Both the position numbers and the translations under genes were made by a program. From contig NZ_MNAN01000035.1 of the NCBI RefSeq assembly GCF_001854475.1, positions 219,460 to 283,459 of the forward strand: DNA of 64,000 nt. Direction: 5' to 3'. Position 1 is the first letter of the stretch, and each line of letters opens with the position of its first letter. Below, piece after piece: positions 1 through 9,157 of this stretch. Below the pieces are notes generated by a model that made no database searches, had not been told where the DNA came from, and saw only the letters and a program-made list of their open reading frames with translations. The DNA comes from Pseudoalteromonas byunsanensis (GTDB lineage: Bacteria; Pseudomonadota; Gammaproteobacteria; Enterobacterales; Alteromonadaceae).

Positions 1-1
1 C

Positions 2-343
2 TTTATGGCGGGTATCTTCCGCTCAGTACGTTTTGGAGCCTCAAGCGCACACGGTAAAGCCAACATGATCCGTTTCAATTTCTTTAAAGAACAAGGCGCA
101 TTTTCTAAAAATGAGCAGGGCTTATATAAAGTAAACATGGATAAAATGGCAACCGCAATGAAGAATCTTTCTAATTTGATCCTGACCTTACAAGGCGATG
201 GTGATTATCAAAAAGTTGACCAGTTGATTGCCACACATGGTGATATTAAAGCAGAGCTTAAAGCCGATTTAGAAAAGCTAGCACAAGCAAATATCCCTGT
301 AGATGTAACCTTTAAACAAGGTAAATCAGTACTTGGTCTATAA
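2..343 (+). CDS. C-terminal end of an M49-type (dipeptidyl peptidase III-like) metallopeptidase, partial
   Basis: The reading frame is open at the left edge, so only about the last 113 residues are present. The segment AGIFRSVRFGASSAHGKANM and the ending PVDVTFKQGKSVLGL resemble the C-terminus of bacterial M49 zinc peptidases as I remember them. The catalytic HExxGH region is not in the window and cannot be checked. The methionine at base 5 is internal, not a start. A terminator hairpin follows directly. The family call is recognition from memory; that this is the 3' end of a longer gene is certain. Confidence 0.6.
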   Translation, partial: FMAGIFRSVRFGASSAHGKANMIRFNFFKEQGAFSKNEQGLYKVNMDKMATAMKNLSNLILTLQGDGDYQKVDQLIATHGDIKAELKADLEKLAQANIPVDVTFKQGKSVLGL

Positions 344-364
344 GCTGTCATTGCCATAGATTAC

Positions 365-392
365 AGGCGCCTCAGGGCGCCTTTGTTATTTA
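365..392 (+). terminator. Rho-independent terminator after the M49-like gene
   Basis: The inverted repeat AGGCGCC (365-371) / GGCGCCT (376-382) has a 4-base loop and is followed by TTTGTTATTT. It starts about 20 bases after the stop codon. Confidence 0.8.
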
Positions 393-498
393 TACTCTTC
401 CACTGGGCGCTAACACCCGGTACTCCATCCCAATTAATTGTCATCCGCCAAGGTTGTCGCTACCATCACGTCACTTTTATTGATAATTAAGGTGCACT

Positions 499-2730
499 GT
501 GCGAGTTACATTTTCTTCCATGGCATGTGGTTTATCTTTGGCGCTAGCCGCCAATGCAGCAGCTCAGCCGCTTACTCTTGAGCGTATTTTTGATGACCCA
601 GGCCTTGCGGGCAAAGCACCCGTAAAACTTAAGTTTTCTCCTGACGGTAGTCGCGTCACATACCTGCAAGGTAAACAGCAAGATTACAATCGCTACGATT
701 TATGGGAGTACAATCTTAAGGACAACAAAAACCGCCTTTTGGTTGATTCAGAAGCCTTATTCTCTGGTCCTGAAACACTCTCAGATGAAGAGAAAGCGCG
801 CCGTGAGCGACAGCGTATTTTTGGCCGTGGAATATTAGAGTATACCTGGTCTGATGATGGTAAAGCCCTACTCTTCCCGCTCAATGGTGATTTATACTAC
901 TATCAACTCGATACAGGTAAAAGCCGAAAACTCACCGATACCGAGGCTTTTGAGACAGATGCCAAATTCTCACCCAAAGGCAATTATGTATCATTCATTC
1001 GTGAGCAAAACCTTTATGCGCTGGAGCTTAAAACAGGCAAAGAAATAGCCCTGAGTAAAGATGGCGGTGGTGTAATCAAAAATGGCATGGCGGAGTTTGT
1101 CGCTCAAGAAGAAATGAGCCGCATGACCGGATATTGGTGGGCCAAAGATGAATCAAAAATCGCCTTCACTCGTATCGATGAAAGCCCAGTGCAAGAAGCC
1201 ATTCGTAATGAAATATATGCCGATGAAGTCAAACTATTTAATCAGCGCTATCCATTCACAGGTACCGAGAATGTGAGCATTGAATTAGGGGTAGTATCGG
1301 TTAATAACCAGCAGATAGACTGGGTTGACTTAGGTAAAGATAAAGATAAAGATATTTATATTGCTCGGGCAAAATGGCTTAATGACAGTAAGACATTGTC
1401 TTATCAGTGGCAAAATCGTGCTCAACAACAGCTTGAACTGCGTTTCTATGACACTGAAAAAAAACAGCAACGCGTTGCTTTAACTGAACAAAGTGATACT
1501 TGGATAAACCTGCACTTTGACCTGCATTTTTTGAAAGACAATAAACACTTTATTTGGGCCTCTGAGCGCGATGGGTTCAAGCATTTATATTTATACCGCA
1601 ATGACGGCCAACTAGTGCGCCAAATCACTCAAGGGGATTGGGTTGTAGACTCACTCAAAGGTGTCGATGAAAAAGCTGGCAAAGTGTACTTTGCAGCCCG
1701 CAAAGATACGGTACTTGAAAGTCACCTATACAGCACATCAGTTTTTGAAAAAGCCCCCATCACCCGCATCACAAGCTTGGGAACCTACCACAATGTAGTA
1801 TTAGCAAAAGATGCCAAAACCTTTATCGACAATAGCTCTGCGGTCAACCAGCCTAATTCGGTAGCACTGCGTAAAGTCAATGGTGAGTTTGTAACGTGGT
1901 TGGAACAAAATGAGCTTAATGAACAGCACCCACTTACCCCATATTTGAACGACTTGGCAAAACCCGAGTATGGTACGTTAGCTGCCGAAGACGGACAAAC
2001 ACTGCACTATCGCTTGTTTAAACCTACCAAGTTAGAAAAAGGCAAACAGTACCCTGTAATAGTCAATGTATATGGTGGTCCTCATGCACAACGTGTGGTT
2101 AATAATTGGCGTAGCAAGAACCTCTATTTTCAGTACATGGCGCAACAAGGTTATGTGATTTTTCAACTTGATAACCGCGGCTCATATAATCGCGGCAAAC
2201 GCTTTGAAGACCCTATTTACAAAAAGTTAGGTGTGGTAGAGGTTGCCGATCAAATTCGTGGCGTAGAGTTTTTGCGTACTCTTGATTATGTAGACCCTCA
2301 ACGAATCGGGATCTATGGTCACAGTTATGGCGGATATATGGCGCTGATGACGATGTTCAAAGCACCTGAGTATTTCCAAGCAGGCGTATCAGGCGCCCCT
2401 GTTACAGATTGGACATTGTATGACACCCATTATACTGAACGCTACCTTGGACACCCTAAAGACAATGCGCAAGGCTACAAACAAAGTGCGGTATTTGACT
2501 ATGCGGATGGTTTGCAAGGGCCATTGATGATCTATCATGGTATGGCGGATGACAACGTGCTATTTACACACGCTACAAAACTATTTAAGCAGTTGCAAGA
2601 TAACATGCAACCATTTGAAATGATGACTTACCCAGGTTCAAAACACAGCCTTAGAGGTAAAAAAGTGCAAACCCACTTACATCAAACGATCACGAACTTT
2701 TTTGATCGACACTTCAATATGCATCGTTAA
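499..2730 (+). CDS. Secreted S9 family prolyl oligopeptidase, dipeptidyl peptidase IV-like
   Basis: This 743-residue enzyme should release dipeptides from peptide N-termini in the periplasm or outside the cell. An N-terminal signal peptide (about residues 1-23, ending AANAAAQ) precedes a beta-propeller region (about 30-480) and a C-terminal alpha/beta hydrolase domain. The catalytic triad is visible: Ser609 in GHSYGGYM, Asp684 in MADDNV and His716 in SKHSLRG. The DPP-IV-type Glu region FVAQEEMSRMTGYWW (near 200-215) supports exo-dipeptidase activity. The start is GTG, preceded by AAGG with a 6-base gap; an ATG seven codons in would shorten the signal peptide. It is monocistronic between two terminators. 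Confidence 0.9.
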   Translation: MRVTFSSMACGLSLALAANAAAQPLTLERIFDDPGLAGKAPVKLKFSPDGSRVTYLQGKQQDYNRYDLWEYNLKDNKNRLLVDSEALFSGPETLSDEEKARRERQRIFGRGILEYTWSDDGKALLFPLNGDLYYYQLDTGKSRKLTDTEAFETDAKFSPKGNYVSFIREQNLYALELKTGKEIALSKDGGGVIKNGMAEFVAQEEMSRMTGYWWAKDESKIAFTRIDESPVQEAIRNEIYADEVKLFNQRYPFTGTENVSIELGVVSVNNQQIDWVDLGKDKDKDIYIARAKWLNDSKTLSYQWQNRAQQQLELRFYDTEKKQQRVALTEQSDTWINLHFDLHFLKDNKHFIWASERDGFKHLYLYRNDGQLVRQITQGDWVVDSLKGVDEKAGKVYFAARKDTVLESHLYSTSVFEKAPITRITSLGTYHNVVLAKDAKTFIDNSSAVNQPNSVALRKVNGEFVTWLEQNELNEQHPLTPYLNDLAKPEYGTLAAEDGQTLHYRLFKPTKLEKGKQYPVIVNVYGGPHAQRVVNNWRSKNLYFQYMAQQGYVIFQLDNRGSYNRGKRFEDPIYKKLGVVEVADQIRGVEFLRTLDYVDPQRIGIYGHSYGGYMALMTMFKAPEYFQAGVSGAPVTDWTLYDTHYTERYLGHPKDNAQGYKQSAVFDYADGLQGPLMIYHGMADDNVLFTHATKLFKQLQDNMQPFEMMTYPGSKHSLRGKKVQTHLHQTITNFFDRHFNMHR

Positions 2731-2733
2731 ACT

Positions 2734-2764
2734 AAAAAAGGGCACATTCGGTGCCCTTTTTAAC
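2734..2764. terminator. Bidirectional terminator between convergent peptidase genes
   Basis: The stem AAAAAGGGCAC (2735-2745) / GTGCCCTTTTT (2751-2761) has loop ATTCG. It carries an A-run on one side and a T-run on the other, so it can serve both the S9 gene and the leftward aminopeptidase gene. Confidence 0.9.
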
Positions 2765-2772
2765 AACTTAAA

Positions 2773-4305
2773 TTACAAGCAATATCTTGCAAACAAACTA
2801 CTCACAGTTGCAGCGGTAGGTTTACCATGCTGCCAGTCGCCACCCTCTACACCACTTCCAGCAATGTCCATATGCACATATGGTAATGGTAACAGGGCAT
2901 CACAACCGTGCTTGTCTAGGCCACCCACAATGGCTAAAAATGCCATTGGGAACTGGTGACCACGAGCTGTAACCGCAGAAGGCGCATTGTTGCTCGAAAG
3001 CACATCGTCAGCCAAAGTACGAGGCTTAACGAAATCATAGTCCTCGCGACGACTACGTGACAATTCAGCACCATCGGCCCATAAATCACCCAAATCAGCT
3101 AGCTGGCGAGAAACCTGAGCTGTGCGAGCAGGGCCATTTTCAACGTAAGCACTGTAAGGTCCTACAGCACGTGCTGCGTGTCCCGTTAATGTTGCGACGG
3201 TGAAAAGCGTCGGATTGACTTCACTCTTCGCCATGTCTTTCATTTCACTCAAAAGATCGCCCATCGCCAAACGCCCTTCAGCATCGGTATTGCCGATACG
3301 TACCTTCAAGCCTTCACGACAAGTAATAATTTCATCTGGCACAAAACAATCCGAACCAATCGAATTACGTACCACGGCAAGGTAAGCAATCACTTTTACA
3401 CCACTTGGCTGATAATCTGCAACAGCTTTCATAAAGCCAGCAACAGACGCTGCCCCACCTTTATCTCGGCTCATACCTGCCATAAAGCCACCGACTTTTA
3501 AGTCTGCACCGCCTGTGTCATACACCAAGCCTTTACCAACAAACATCAGTGTACGAGTAACCTCATCGTTTGGTGTATAAACCAGCTTAACCACACGAGG
3601 GTGATGACGTTCTACCGCGTAAGATGCACGTGCCACGGTACCTAACATCGGGTATTGTTGCTCTATCGTGTCGATATCCGATACTACCTCAACCGAAACA
3701 CTGGTATTTTTGAACAACTCAACACAGTAGTCTGCAAATCTTGGTGGTGCCATACGCTCAGGCTCAGTACCACATAAATCACGTGCGGCATACTGACCAG
3801 CAGCCAACGCATTGAGTTGCTTACATTGCGCGTCTGTTGCTCCTAAAAGGCTGATTTGACGGACAGGCTCAATACTTGGGCCACGATACTCACGCGCTTC
3901 CAAAGGCTGCCATAGCGCTTGGCAAGCCCCTAAATAGGCAACCTGTAAAGCGTTTTGATAACGAGCATCTTGTGGCATACCACAAACCACGAGTGTTGGT
4001 GCTTGGCTACCCGCGGCTTTTGCTTCACTGATCGCAGCTTTAGCCGCATCAAACACGCGTCGCACATCGTCATAATCTCGGTTTAATGGCCCAGTTGGCG
4101 ATACAATTAAGCGCTTGCCCGGAAGCTCTTCGGCTAGCACCAATGTGGCTTTGCTCGCAATTCTGGCGTCTACTGCCAGATATGGCGCAAGCGCTTTGTT
4201 AAGACGTTCATCGTGAAGGTTATTCACATCAGCAGCAATTACAATGACAGCATCACAGTGCTCATTGAGAAGATCATCACATGGTAACGACAGAGGAAAA
4301 GACAT
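2773..4305 (-). CDS. Leucyl aminopeptidase family protein (peptidase M17)
   Basis: A cytosolic dinuclear-metal aminopeptidase of 510 residues, close to E. coli PepA (about 503). The M17 signature NTDAEGRLAMGDLL lies near residues 336-349. The upstream metal and active-site block VGKGLVYDTGGADLK (about 258-272) is followed by DKGGAASV. There is no signal peptide. It is probably a divergent PepA paralogue rather than the XerC/D accessory PepA, because the N-terminal domain is not obviously the DNA-binding type; this is inference. The start is ATG at 4305, with AAGGG eight bases upstream, inside a hairpin (see 4306-4337). It converges with the S9 peptidase gene. Confidence 0.85.
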   Translation of the reverse strand: MSFPLSLPCDDLLNEHCDAVIVIAADVNNLHDERLNKALAPYLAVDARIASKATLVLAEELPGKRLIVSPTGPLNRDYDDVRRVFDAAKAAISEAKAAGSQAPTLVVCGMPQDARYQNALQVAYLGACQALWQPLEAREYRGPSIEPVRQISLLGATDAQCKQLNALAAGQYAARDLCGTEPERMAPPRFADYCVELFKNTSVSVEVVSDIDTIEQQYPMLGTVARASYAVERHHPRVVKLVYTPNDEVTRTLMFVGKGLVYDTGGADLKVGGFMAGMSRDKGGAASVAGFMKAVADYQPSGVKVIAYLAVVRNSIGSDCFVPDEIITCREGLKVRIGNTDAEGRLAMGDLLSEMKDMAKSEVNPTLFTVATLTGHAARAVGPYSAYVENGPARTAQVSRQLADLGDLWADGAELSRSRREDYDFVKPRTLADDVLSSNNAPSAVTARGHQFPMAFLAIVGGLDKHGCDALLPLPYVHMDIAGSGVEGGDWQHGKPTAATVSSLFARYCL

Positions 4306-4337
4306 AAAAAAGGCCCTTAGTTACGATAATAAGGGCC
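4306..4337 (-). promoter_or_regulatory. Terminator-like hairpin that contains the ribosome binding site of the M17 aminopeptidase gene
   Basis: On the minus strand, GGCCCTTA (4337-4330 when read as its complement TAAGGGCC on plus) pairs with TAAGGGCC (4319-4312) over a 10-base loop. A run of six T (4311-4306) follows, and then the ATG at 4305-4303. This is an intrinsic terminator for the upstream cstA-like gene. The only plausible Shine-Dalgarno sequence for the aminopeptidase, AAGGG with an 8-base gap, lies in its 3' arm. Confidence 0.6.
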
Positions 4338-4378
4338 CGATTATGGGTTATTTAATAATGCTTTACCAGTAAAGTCGG

Positions 4379-6064
4379 TTACTGGGCCTGTGCGCTTTTA
4401 ACTTGCCCACTGCGATGCTTTGCAATCACTGACCATGCTTCAAGCATCACCAGCACACTGACCACTAACACAATTACATCCAGCACCACCAACAACCAAT
4501 TACCTTGCTGATAGTACTCCTGCAATTTTATGAGCCCTGCAAAAAATGCCATCAACAGTACAAAGCTCATTGGGATCAACGTATATTTAGCAGGGCGACC
4601 AAGTTTTATCAGATAAACCGAGATCACTAACAAGGTTAGGCTGGCGAGTATTTGGTTAGTCGAACCAAACAAAGGCCAAATGATCATCCCCCCACTGCCT
4701 GACGCTCCGCCTGCGCCAAAAGCAAGCAGTAAGCAACAACCAACCGCTAGCAGAGTTGCCATAACACCATTTTTTAAAACCTGTAGCTGGTATATATCCC
4801 CCCATTCTTGAATGATATAGCGCTGCAACCGAACACCGGAGTCCATGGTTGTTCCTGCAAACAACACCACCATAACGGCCAGCAAGGTTGCTGCTATTTC
4901 GGTAGGTATTCCCCAGCCACTGCTGATCAGATTAGAGCCACCCGTAATAAAGGCTCCCACACTGCCAGCCCCTAAATGGCTATATATTTCATGCCACTGC
5001 TCTGGCGACATGGCTAACATCACGCCGCTCACAGCAACCAAAGTGATCAGCGCCAACGAGCCTTCACCAACGGCGCCTAAGTAACCAACAAATCGACCAT
5101 CAGTTTCTTTATTCAATTGCTTAGAACTGGTGCCTGATGACACTATGCCATGGAAACCAGAAACAGCACCACAGGCTATAGTGACAAACAACAATGGAAT
5201 AATACTGGGTGTTTCTGCTGCCATTTTCGTATTAAAGGCGGGCGCGGTGATATCAGGCATCACCACAAACACGGCACCATAGAGTAATATCAACCCCACC
5301 AGCAACTGCATACCGTTAATAAAGTCTCTAGGCTGGAGCAGCATCCAAACAGGTAATAAAGAAGCAACCGCTGCATAAATAAATAAGATCACAATCCAGT
5401 TTGCTTTATCGGTTAGTCCAAACATTTCTGATGGCAGCGCTAACGGCATACTCGATCCCATGTAAATAGTGGCGTAAAGAATAACGACTCCTATGATACA
5501 CAAAGGGACCAATGGCACTTGACGCTTTAGCAACTGACCAATCACCAACGCGACGGCGATCGCCGCCCAAGCAGGAAAAACAGCGCTAGGGTTAGCCACA
5601 AACGAGTTGGCTATCACTACGCCAAACACGGCATTAACCATCAATAGTACCAAAAACACCACTATCATAAACAATGCGCGCGTACGTTTACCAATGACTG
5701 TTTCTGACAGAGCCCCCATGGACTTACCCTTGTGTCTAGCACTTGCCCATAGCGCGCCCATGTCATGAACGCCGGCAAAGAAAATAGTCCCAAGCACAAC
5801 CCAAAGTACCGCCGGTACCCAGCCCCAGTACACAGCAATGGCAGGCCCAACGATAGGAGCGGCCCCCGCAACAGATGTGAAATGATGCCCCCATAGCACC
5901 ACTTTGTTGGTTGGCACATAGTCAACGCCATCATTTAACTCATGCGCGGGTGTGACAAAATTGTCATCCATTTTAAAGATTTTTTCGGCAATGAATTTGG
6001 AATACACAAACCAGCCAAATAACATTCCGACTACCCCAAACAGTACTATCATGATTGACTGCAT
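4379..6064 (-). CDS. cstA: Carbon starvation protein CstA family transporter
   Basis: A polytopic inner-membrane protein of 561 residues. Members of the family carry peptides or pyruvate under carbon limitation. The N-terminus holds the conserved blocks NKVVLWGHHFTSVAGAAPI and GPAIAVYWGWVPA (near residues 52-85), followed by many hydrophobic segments and the conserved GASGSGGMIIWPLFGSTNQ near 455-475. It is shorter than E. coli CstA/BtsT (about 700), matching the short form of the family. The start ATG has AGGAG seven bases upstream. It lies between dinB and the M17 gene on the same strand, and the hairpin at 4306-4337 ends it. The substrate cannot be read from sequence. Confidence 0.88.
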   Translation of the reverse strand: MQSIMIVLFGVVGMLFGWFVYSKFIAEKIFKMDDNFVTPAHELNDGVDYVPTNKVVLWGHHFTSVAGAAPIVGPAIAVYWGWVPAVLWVVLGTIFFAGVHDMGALWASARHKGKSMGALSETVIGKRTRALFMIVVFLVLLMVNAVFGVVIANSFVANPSAVFPAWAAIAVALVIGQLLKRQVPLVPLCIIGVVILYATIYMGSSMPLALPSEMFGLTDKANWIVILFIYAAVASLLPVWMLLQPRDFINGMQLLVGLILLYGAVFVVMPDITAPAFNTKMAAETPSIIPLLFVTIACGAVSGFHGIVSSGTSSKQLNKETDGRFVGYLGAVGEGSLALITLVAVSGVMLAMSPEQWHEIYSHLGAGSVGAFITGGSNLISSGWGIPTEIAATLLAVMVVLFAGTTMDSGVRLQRYIIQEWGDIYQLQVLKNGVMATLLAVGCCLLLAFGAGGASGSGGMIIWPLFGSTNQILASLTLLVISVYLIKLGRPAKYTLIPMSFVLLMAFFAGLIKLQEYYQQGNWLLVVLDVIVLVVSVLVMLEAWSVIAKHRSGQVKSAQAQ

Positions 6065-6137
6065 TTTAGGCTCCTGCAGGTATTATTATTGTTGAGCCCT
6101 AAAAATTAACACAGTTATCAGGTTATGCACTTACCTT

Positions 6138-7202
6138 TTAGTCTGAATCGAACAGTTTTAACTGAGGTTGGCTTAACTGAGTATCCGCTAAAGAGATATT
6201 AATACCTATCAAGCGCACAGGTTTATGCGGGTAACGTGACAACAGCTCGGTTAATAACGTACATAAAATATCTACGTTTAAACTTTCATGCTGACACTCT
6301 TTGCTAACAACTTGAAAGTCGAAGAATTTTACTTTAACACCCAGCTTGGTCATGCCTCTTTGCACTATATGGGGCTGTGCTCGCCTGGTCAGCTCAGGAA
6401 ACAGCGACTCAGACAAGCGCCGAGTCAGCTCTTGTATATCACTGGTATCTTCATTGAATGTGGTTTCTACCCCAACCGATTTCCTCACTCGGTGAGTTTC
6501 TACTTCTCGCTCATCAATACCATGACATCGACGCCACAGTATCAAACCAAACTTACCAAACCGCTGGTATAAAAACTCTTCGCTGCTGGCTTTAACGTCA
6601 CATCCATATTGTAACCCTAGCGCCAACAATTTTTGCTGCGTGACCTTACCAACTCCTGGGATTTTTTTCAGGGGCAGCGTATCAATGAAATCATCCACCA
6701 TATCAGGCGTGATCACAAACTGTCCATTAGGCTTATTTTCGTCACTGGCAATTTTTGCTAGAAACTTTATCGGGGCAATCCCAGCCGACGCTGTAAGTCC
6801 CGTTTCTCTCTCTATGTCAGCCCGAATTTGCTGTGCGATTAAAGTGGCACTCCCCGAGCAGGCTCGGCAATCAGTAACATCCAAATACGCCTCATCTAAT
6901 GACAAAGGCTCTATCAAAGTCGTATATCGGGAGAAAATAGCTCTGATTTGCATTGAAACTTCTTTGTAAATCGCCATTCTACCGGGCACAATCACTAACT
7001 GTGGACACAGCTTTTTAGCCTGATAATTAGACATTGCGGAACGAACACCGTATTCGCGGGCTAGATAATTGGCTGTTGACAATACCCCTCGATGGCTATT
7101 ACCACCAATGGCAATAGGGACATTTGCAAGTTCAGGATTGTCGCGCATCTCAACTGCGGCATAGAAACAATCCATATCAATATGTATGAATTTACGCATC
7201 AT
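6138..7202 (-). CDS. dinB: DNA polymerase IV (Y-family translesion polymerase)
   Basis: A 354-residue error-prone polymerase that bypasses lesions. The Y-family catalytic acidic residues are present: Asp9 in HIDMDCFYAAVE, and Asp103-Glu104 in SLDEAYLDVT. The helix-hairpin-helix region KKIPGVGKVTQQKLLALG (about 178-195) and the C-terminal little-finger region follow. The last residues (QPQLKLFDSD) resemble a beta-clamp binding motif of QLxLF type. Two ATG codons open the gene (MMRKF); either could be used. A perfect LexA-type box lies eight bases upstream, so SOS control is expected. Confidence 0.96.
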   Translation of the reverse strand: MMRKFIHIDMDCFYAAVEMRDNPELANVPIAIGGNSHRGVLSTANYLAREYGVRSAMSNYQAKKLCPQLVIVPGRMAIYKEVSMQIRAIFSRYTTLIEPLSLDEAYLDVTDCRACSGSATLIAQQIRADIERETGLTASAGIAPIKFLAKIASDENKPNGQFVITPDMVDDFIDTLPLKKIPGVGKVTQQKLLALGLQYGCDVKASSEEFLYQRFGKFGLILWRRCHGIDEREVETHRVRKSVGVETTFNEDTSDIQELTRRLSESLFPELTRRAQPHIVQRGMTKLGVKVKFFDFQVVSKECQHESLNVDILCTLLTELLSRYPHKPVRLIGINISLADTQLSQPQLKLFDSD

Positions 7203-7209
7203 ATAACAA

Positions 7210-7259
7210 CTGTATTTATATACAGTTTCATTATGTTCATAATTTTACCGCTGTTGCAA
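7210..7259 (-). promoter_or_regulatory. SOS promoter of dinB with LexA box
   Basis: The box is CTGT-N8-ACAG at 7210-7225 (CTGTATTTATATACAG on the plus strand), which fits the gammaproteobacterial LexA consensus exactly. On the minus strand, -35 TTGCAA (7259-7254), an 18-base spacer and -10 CATAAT (7235-7230) place the transcription start inside the box. This geometry would give direct repression. Confidence 0.8.
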
Positions 7260-7341
7260 CTTTTACTCGCTCTTTTAATACACTAAACTGATGGCGACGT
7301 GGCATTTGTATTGCCAAATAAAACTTCAACAAGGATTTAAC

Positions 7342-8394
7342 ATGCAATTTAGTCGACTAGGTAGCAGCACACTCGAAGTCTCAAGAGTATGTTTAGGCAG
7401 TATGACTTGGGGGCTACAAAACAATCAGCATGACGCTGATGAGCAAATTAATTATGCACTCAGCCATGGAATCAACTTTATTGATACCGCTGAGCTATAC
7501 GCTGTGCCTCCGTCAGCAGATACCTATGGTGAAACAGAAAAAATAATAGGTAATTGGTTGGCCCGCCATCAAGAGAAGCGACAGGAAATCGTACTAGCCA
7601 GCAAAATTGCAGGTGGTGGAATGCGCTGGATCAGAGATGGAGCACCAATAAGTGCAAAGACTATTATCGAAGCAGTGGATGCGTCTCTTCAACGTTTAAG
7701 TACTGATTACATTGATTTATATCAGCTTCATTGGCCAAACCGTACCTCTCCACACTTCGCAAACCACTGGCCGGGTATGGTGAAGTTTTCAGATGTGGAG
7801 CGTGAGCAAGAACTCAGTGAAATGCTAGAGATCCTACAAGCCCTACAAGCTTGTATTGATAACGGTAAAATTCGCCATTGGGGATTGTCTGACGACACAA
7901 CTTGGGGGATTAACACATATCTGCGCTTAGCCTCTGAGCATAATCTCGCCAAACCCGTTTCCATTCAAAATGAGTTTAACTTGTTGCACACCAAAGATTG
8001 GCCATATCTGATTGAAAACTGTATCCATGAAGATGTTGCCTACTTACCTTGGTCTCCACTGGCAGCTGGTTCATTGACCGGTAAATACATTGATGGTGCA
8101 AGACCTGAAGGGTCTCGCTGGACGTATGGACAGCGAAATGGGTTATTCAGAGATACACCACAAGCCAATCAAGCCGTTAAAGCTTATGTACAACTCGCAC
8201 AACAGTTTGGTGTAACCCCTGCACAAATGGCACTAGCTTGGGTAAATCAAGTAGATGGAGTGACTTCAACCATCATAGGAGCTACAACTATGGCTCAACT
8301 AAAAGAGAACCTACAAGCATTTGATTTTAAATTAGATGATGCCCAACAAGCAGCAATTAGCGAGTTATTACAGCGCTTTCCTTCCCCCTTCTAA
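7342..8394 (+). CDS. Aldo/keto reductase, Tas-like
   Basis: A cytosolic NADP(H)-dependent oxidoreductase of 350 residues with the TIM-barrel AKR fold. The AKR signatures are present: FIDTAELYAVPP (catalytic Asp and Tyr), the Lys in VLASKIAGG, and YIDLYQLHWPNR. The C-terminal IIGATTMAQLKENL forms the cofactor-binding end. Length and the opening MQFSRLGSSTLEVS align with E. coli Tas (346 residues). The start was set at the ATG at 7342, with AAGGAT 5 bases upstream; an in-frame extension 17 codons longer lacks support. It is divergent from dinB and followed by a terminator hairpin. Confidence 0.9.
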   Translation: MQFSRLGSSTLEVSRVCLGSMTWGLQNNQHDADEQINYALSHGINFIDTAELYAVPPSADTYGETEKIIGNWLARHQEKRQEIVLASKIAGGGMRWIRDGAPISAKTIIEAVDASLQRLSTDYIDLYQLHWPNRTSPHFANHWPGMVKFSDVEREQELSEMLEILQALQACIDNGKIRHWGLSDDTTWGINTYLRLASEHNLAKPVSIQNEFNLLHTKDWPYLIENCIHEDVAYLPWSPLAAGSLTGKYIDGARPEGSRWTYGQRNGLFRDTPQANQAVKAYVQLAQQFGVTPAQMALAWVNQVDGVTSTIIGATTMAQLKENLQAFDFKLDDAQQAAISELLQRFPSPF

Positions 8395-8401
8395 GTCAAC
8401 A

Positions 8402-8438
8402 ACTCAGTCAACAGCCCAGTGACCGTTGGCTGAGTTTT
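8402..8438 (+). terminator. Terminator after the aldo/keto reductase gene
   Basis: ACTCAG (8402-8407) pairs with CTGAGT (8430-8435), with inner pairs CAAC/GTTG, and is followed by TTTT. The stem is imperfect. Confidence 0.6.
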
Positions 8439-8450
8439 ATCTAACTTGCA

Positions 8451-8479
8451 TTAAGTTTTGTTGGCCAGTCGCGTATAAT
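8451..8479 (+). promoter_or_regulatory. Candidate sigma70 promoter of the NUDIX gene
   Basis: A consensus -10 TATAAT (8474-8479) has a weak -35 TTAAGT (8451-8456) at 17-base spacing. Transcription would begin near 8486. That leaves only about 12 bases before the first ATG (8498) and about 27 before the next (8513). Confidence 0.55.
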
Positions 8480-8497
8480 CGGGCCTATTAACCGAAT

Positions 8498-9019
8498 ATG
8501 ACTAAGAGCGACATGCATATCCTCAATCCAACTACGATTATGCCGTTACCCGGCACTTGCTTTACTCGCCATACCACCAGAGCTATTGTGCTAGATGGTC
8601 GTAAAATTCTCTTACTGTATACCGCAAGATATGATGACTACTCACTACCGGGCGGTGGTGTAGATGAGCATGAGAGCGCAGAGCAAGCGTTATTAAGGGA
8701 GCTACGTGAGGAAACCGGAGCCGAAAATATGCTCAGTTGCTCTGAGTTTGGTCGTTATGAAGAATACCGTGCGTGGCACAAACCGGATTATGATACGATC
8801 CATATCATCTCTGATTGCTATGTTTGCGAAATATGTGGTCAGTTCAATCAACCGCAAATGGAAGACTACGAACACGCCAATGGCATGAAACCTGTTTGGG
8901 TGGATATCGACGAAGCTATCTCACATAATCAGAAAACGCTTGCTAATAGTGAAAAACAAGGTCAATCTTTGGTGCGTGAGTTGTTTTTATTGCAACAAAT
9001 AAAAGAACAGCTTGTGTAA
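8498..9019 (+). CDS. NUDIX hydrolase
   Basis: A 173-residue protein that hydrolyses a nucleoside diphosphate linked to some other moiety. The complete Nudix box is visible near residues 53-75: GGVDEHESAEQALLRELREE followed by TGAE, matching GX5EX7REUXEEXGU. The substrate cannot be read from the sequence. The first ATG (8498) would give an almost leaderless mRNA from the TATAAT at 8474; the in-frame ATG at 8513 has AAGAG four bases upstream and would give 168 residues. It stands alone between the reductase and a binding-protein gene. Confidence 0.88.
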   Translation: MTKSDMHILNPTTIMPLPGTCFTRHTTRAIVLDGRKILLLYTARYDDYSLPGGGVDEHESAEQALLRELREETGAENMLSCSEFGRYEEYRAWHKPDYDTIHIISDCYVCEICGQFNQPQMEDYEHANGMKPVWVDIDEAISHNQKTLANSEKQGQSLVRELFLLQQIKEQLV

Positions 9020-9157
9020 AACTCTGTGTGATGGTTTCCTGAGGATTCGGGTTCTGAGTGATGTATGGCAACTACACTTGATCACGTTAAGTGTTAGGTC
9101 AATTGATGTAATTGCTTGATGGTTTTATCAGCAATGTACAAAAATACCGGAGGTGAC

